Origin: Cellulomonas alba
Lineage (GTDB): Bacteria > Actinomycetota > Actinomycetes > Actinomycetales > Cellulomonadaceae
Reading direction: 5' to 3'
DNA: 64,000 nucleotides
NCBI RefSeq assembly: GCF_030362835.1
Contig: NZ_JAUCGQ010000001.1
Location: 868,001-932,000 of the forward strand
A model generated the notes under the pieces. It saw nothing but the letters and a program-made list of their open reading frames with translations, was not told the DNA's origin and made no database searches. Below, piece by piece: positions 61,899 through 64,000 of the stretch; within the stretch, counting starts at the first letter, position 1; every line of letters starts with the position of its first letter. Both the position numbers and the translations under genes were made by a program.

Positions 61899-62543
61899 TC
61901 AAGCGCCCCCGCCGACGGCGGGGGGATCCCCTTCGTCGTGTGATAGCGAGCCAGGCGGCACCATCACGAAGAGATCACCCTCCCGCGCGTCGTCGGGCTG
62001 CACTTCCGAGACGTAAATGCGAGGCGACGAAGCGATCAGCCGAATCAACTCGTCGACATCGCTCGCGACCTTCTCCGTCCTTTGCCGCACGTCCGCCAGC
62101 ACCGAGTCCTTCAGCACGACACCCTGCGACACGTCTCTTGCGAGATCGACCTGCCGCTTCTGAACGGCCGTTAACTGATCGATGACCAGCGGCAGCTCAG
62201 CTCTCGCTCGCTCACGCGCGGCAAGATGATCGGCCACACCTGGACTGGCGGTCGCGGGGCGCCCGGGCCACCCTTCTCTCAAGGCCTCGATCTGCTCCGG
62301 CGAATACCGCAGCGCGTTTGCGGCCAGAGCCTCAGTAATGGATCTGAGCTGACGCTCATACCCCTCCGACGATGCCGAGAGAATGTCGAGACTTATTTTC
62401 TGCGATTCGAGCCTCATTTTTTGAACCGAAGCGCCCTCGGTGCGATTGCGGCCAATCTCGCGCGATACGGACACAATTGCCAGCCCGACAAAAAGCACCC
62501 AGCCAAGCCATGCGGGCGCGCCGGGCGGGAGTGCCAAGTCCAT
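61899..62543 (-). CDS. Membrane-anchored coiled-coil protein of unknown function
   Basis: A 214-residue protein. A short Pro-rich N-terminus leads to one membrane helix (about residues 11-27) and a basic stretch (SREIGRNR). A long, polar helical region (about 35-165) has heptad-like spacing, interrupted near residue 90 by GWPGRPATASPG. The tail is an acidic, loop-rich region. The codon choice is less GC-biased than in the rest of the window (agg, tta, ata, att occur), and no family was recognised. ATG 62543. Inference only: topology with a long cytoplasmic coiled coil occurs in phage and membrane-defence proteins. Confidence 0.65.
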   Translation of the reverse strand: MDLALPPGAPAWLGWVLFVGLAIVSVSREIGRNRTEGASVQKMRLESQKISLDILSASSEGYERQLRSITEALAANALRYSPEQIEALREGWPGRPATASPGVADHLAARERARAELPLVIDQLTAVQKRQVDLARDVSQGVVLKDSVLADVRQRTEKVASDVDELIRLIASSPRIYVSEVQPDDAREGDLFVMVPPGSLSHDEGDPPAVGGGA

Positions 62544-63274
62544 GGGCGGAGGCTACCTGCGGGCCAGGCAGGAACGTATCGACTTGGCGGTCGCTCGCTC
62601 ACTGCCCCTTCGTGCTCAGCCGGCCGGACGTGCCTGCGCTTGATCGGTTCAGACCGGCGACCGGCCTCCTTAGCGTCAACGCTGCGAACGCCTGCGACAT
62701 GCGCGCGGCGGACTATACGTGAGGAGTGTCGAACCGCTTTGAGGCCATTAGCCGCGCCGTAGCGGCCGACCTTGGCCCCAGCCCGACATGCAGCCTCAGC
62801 TGCGGCAGGTTGCGGATCGCCTGCTGGCCCAGCTATGCCCGTGGTATTCACAGGTCGATGGGATCCAACAACGCATCCGCCGTTCTGAGCGGCAGCGGGG
62901 ACATAACGGCGAGGACTGTCCTCGGGTCGACAGACGACACGATCACGCACGACTCCGCACGCGAAGTTCCGATAAAGGGCGGCCGGGCGCCCGTTCGTTC
63001 GCTATGCCTCTGGCTCCCCTGGCAGCCGAGGCACGCGTTGTGAGTTCGAAGGACGCAGCGGGTGTGCACCGCCTCACCGCCGGCGGCCATCCGCTCGTCG
63101 GGCCTGACCGTGCGGCTGCTCGCCTCAGCACCCGCTGTCCGCGATTGAGGACTGCGCTCCACCGAGGTCCAAGCCTCGCCACACGCGGGTGCTAGACCGC
63201 GCAGCCCTCCGGACCTGGGGTCCGCTATCGGGTGGACGCGTCAGCGCACGTCCGAGTCACGTTGCTATTTCAAG
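62544..63274. other. 731-bp low-coding segment between two unknown genes
   Basis: No frame could be called a gene. A plus-strand frame from GTG 62726 reads about 18 protein-like residues (FEAISRAVAADLGP), after which coding character seems to continue one frame over (LRQVADRLLAQLCPWYSQVDG, from about 62791) and then decays. This could be a frameshifted remnant or chance. TATACG at 62715-62720 resembles a -10. Confidence 0.4.
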
Positions 63275-64000
63275 TCAGGGCGGTGGCCCTGCGCTCGGGC
63301 GCGGGCGCCCAAACTGGTCGGCACTTGCACCGAAGTGGGTTTCCGCGCCGTAGGAAGCGAACGCAGGGCACACCGTCGCCGGGCCGTACATGCTCACAAC
63401 GTCACCCTCAGACTGGACGAGCGAGAATGCTGACACCTCGACGATCGGTTCTCGGACGAGCCCCACGCCAAACTCACCACTGCCGACCGCGACCTTGGGG
63501 AGGACAGCGACGGAGACGTCTGGGCTGATTGCGTCATTGGTCGAGGCGGCCTCGCGAATGAGCCGCACCATCAGGTCCAAGATTCCTCGCATCCGTCCCG
63601 GACGGGCCTTTCGGTAGTGCGCGACCCATTTCCGATATTTCGTCGCTAGCTCGTCATGGCCCGGCGGTACCGTGCGAAGGAGAAACGGATGATCTCCAAG
63701 CGGATAGCGCTCGACACGGAAATCATTCTGCGGCTGCCAGCGGCCGGTCGGGCCCAGCGCGTTGCTAATCGAGAACGCCACGGGAACGAGCACCTCCGGA
63801 TCCTCGAGGTTATTGAGGAAACCAACCGCAAGGTACGCATGGCCGCGTTGCTTGACCTTCAGTCGCCGCATGTTCCGAATTCGCTGCTCCGTAATGCGTG
63901 CGATGGTGGCGAGGTATTCGGACACAGGCAGACCGGTCAGCACTCTGACGATAAACTCGTCGGTCCGCAGGCCGTCGAATCTCGCGAAACCGGTGTACCC
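63275..64000 (-). CDS. Uncharacterised protein, 5' end beyond the window
   Basis: At least 241 residues are visible; the frame stays open to base 64000 (reading GYTGFARFDGLRTDEFIVR before the GTG at 63943), so the gene probably starts outside. The chain alternates basic helices (ITEQRIRNMRRLKVKQRGH) with strands (AYLAVGFLNN, VAVLPKVAVG) and an aromatic-rich central part. No signal peptide, membrane helix or known motif was seen. Codons are less GC3-biased than in core genes. It appears to belong to the same foreign segment as the gene ending at 61899. Confidence 0.65.
   Translation of the reverse strand, partial: GYTGFARFDGLRTDEFIVRVLTGLPVSEYLATIARITEQRIRNMRRLKVKQRGHAYLAVGFLNNLEDPEVLVPVAFSISNALGPTGRWQPQNDFRVERYPLGDHPFLLRTVPPGHDELATKYRKWVAHYRKARPGRMRGILDLMVRLIREAASTNDAISPDVSVAVLPKVAVGSGEFGVGLVREPIVEVSAFSLVQSEGDVVSMYGPATVCPAFASYGAETHFGASADQFGRPRPSAGPPP

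Noticed and set aside
1..64000. tRNA, rRNA and insertion sequences
   Set aside because: No cloverleaf, rRNA-like sequence, transposase or IS terminal repeats could be recognised anywhere, including at the island edge.

Overview
The window is about 73-75% GC, very densely coded, and almost every gene ends in the strong G/C third-position bias of a high-GC actinobacterium. Gene content points to a Cellulomonas-like cellulolytic soil actinomycete. It has a CebEFG-type sugar transporter with CelR/CebR-type operators, two GH10 xylanases (one carrying a CBM2), a WhiB1/PdtaS pair arranged as in mycobacteria, the actinobacterial coproporphyrin haem genes (HemQ and a cysteine-rich ferrochelatase), and an actinobacterial single-chain nitrate reductase/flavoprotein. 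The genus is inferred from content only.

Layout. 1-2950: end of a LolD/MacB-like ABC ATPase and its FtsX-type permease. 3074-7243: a solitary EccC-like FtsK/SpoIIIE ATPase. 7331-10501: small membrane protein, whiB1, pdtaS and a DUF2505 protein. 10558-15268: cello-oligosaccharide-type ABC importer (binding protein, two permeases) behind three CebR-like operators, followed by a LacI-family regulator. 15317-20308: divergent putA and glutamate dehydrogenase, together taking proline to 2-oxoglutarate. 20424-23850: flavin monooxygenase, META protein, hemQ, ferrochelatase. 24007-30935 (minus strand): a second sugar ABC importer with a GH13 alpha-glucosidase and its own LacI regulator. 31175-33248: soluble Ser/Thr kinase, flavodoxin, MarR regulator with a palindromic operator. 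33407-36226: tandem GH10 xylanases. 36367-37962: NYN-domain protein and an alpha/beta-hydrolase lipoprotein.

38038-56736 is a nitrogen/molybdenum block. It holds nitrate importer narK, a fused nitrate reductase, nirB-nirD-cysG for nitrite reduction and sirohaem synthesis, a HemD-like regulator with cbiX (sirohaem iron or cobalt chelation), a membrane Mo-cofactor oxidoreductase, and a modE-like/modA/modB/modC molybdate operon. nirB and narK share a 66-bp promoter module of identical geometry, so import, nitrate reduction and nitrite reduction are probably co-regulated. 56873-61287: PPK2, NhaA, a short-chain dehydrogenase, a DsbA-like protein and Ogt.

61288-64000 differs from the rest. Base composition falls, coding density collapses, and only two proteins of unknown function can be supported, one running off the window end. 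It looks like the edge of an acquired island. The most unusual non-coding signals are the shared nirB/narK module, orphan CebR-like operators around the 37-kb hydrolase (one followed by a promoter-like sequence and a hairpin), a 123-bp identical tract between the two xylanase genes, and a cluster of tandem repeats upstream of nirB.
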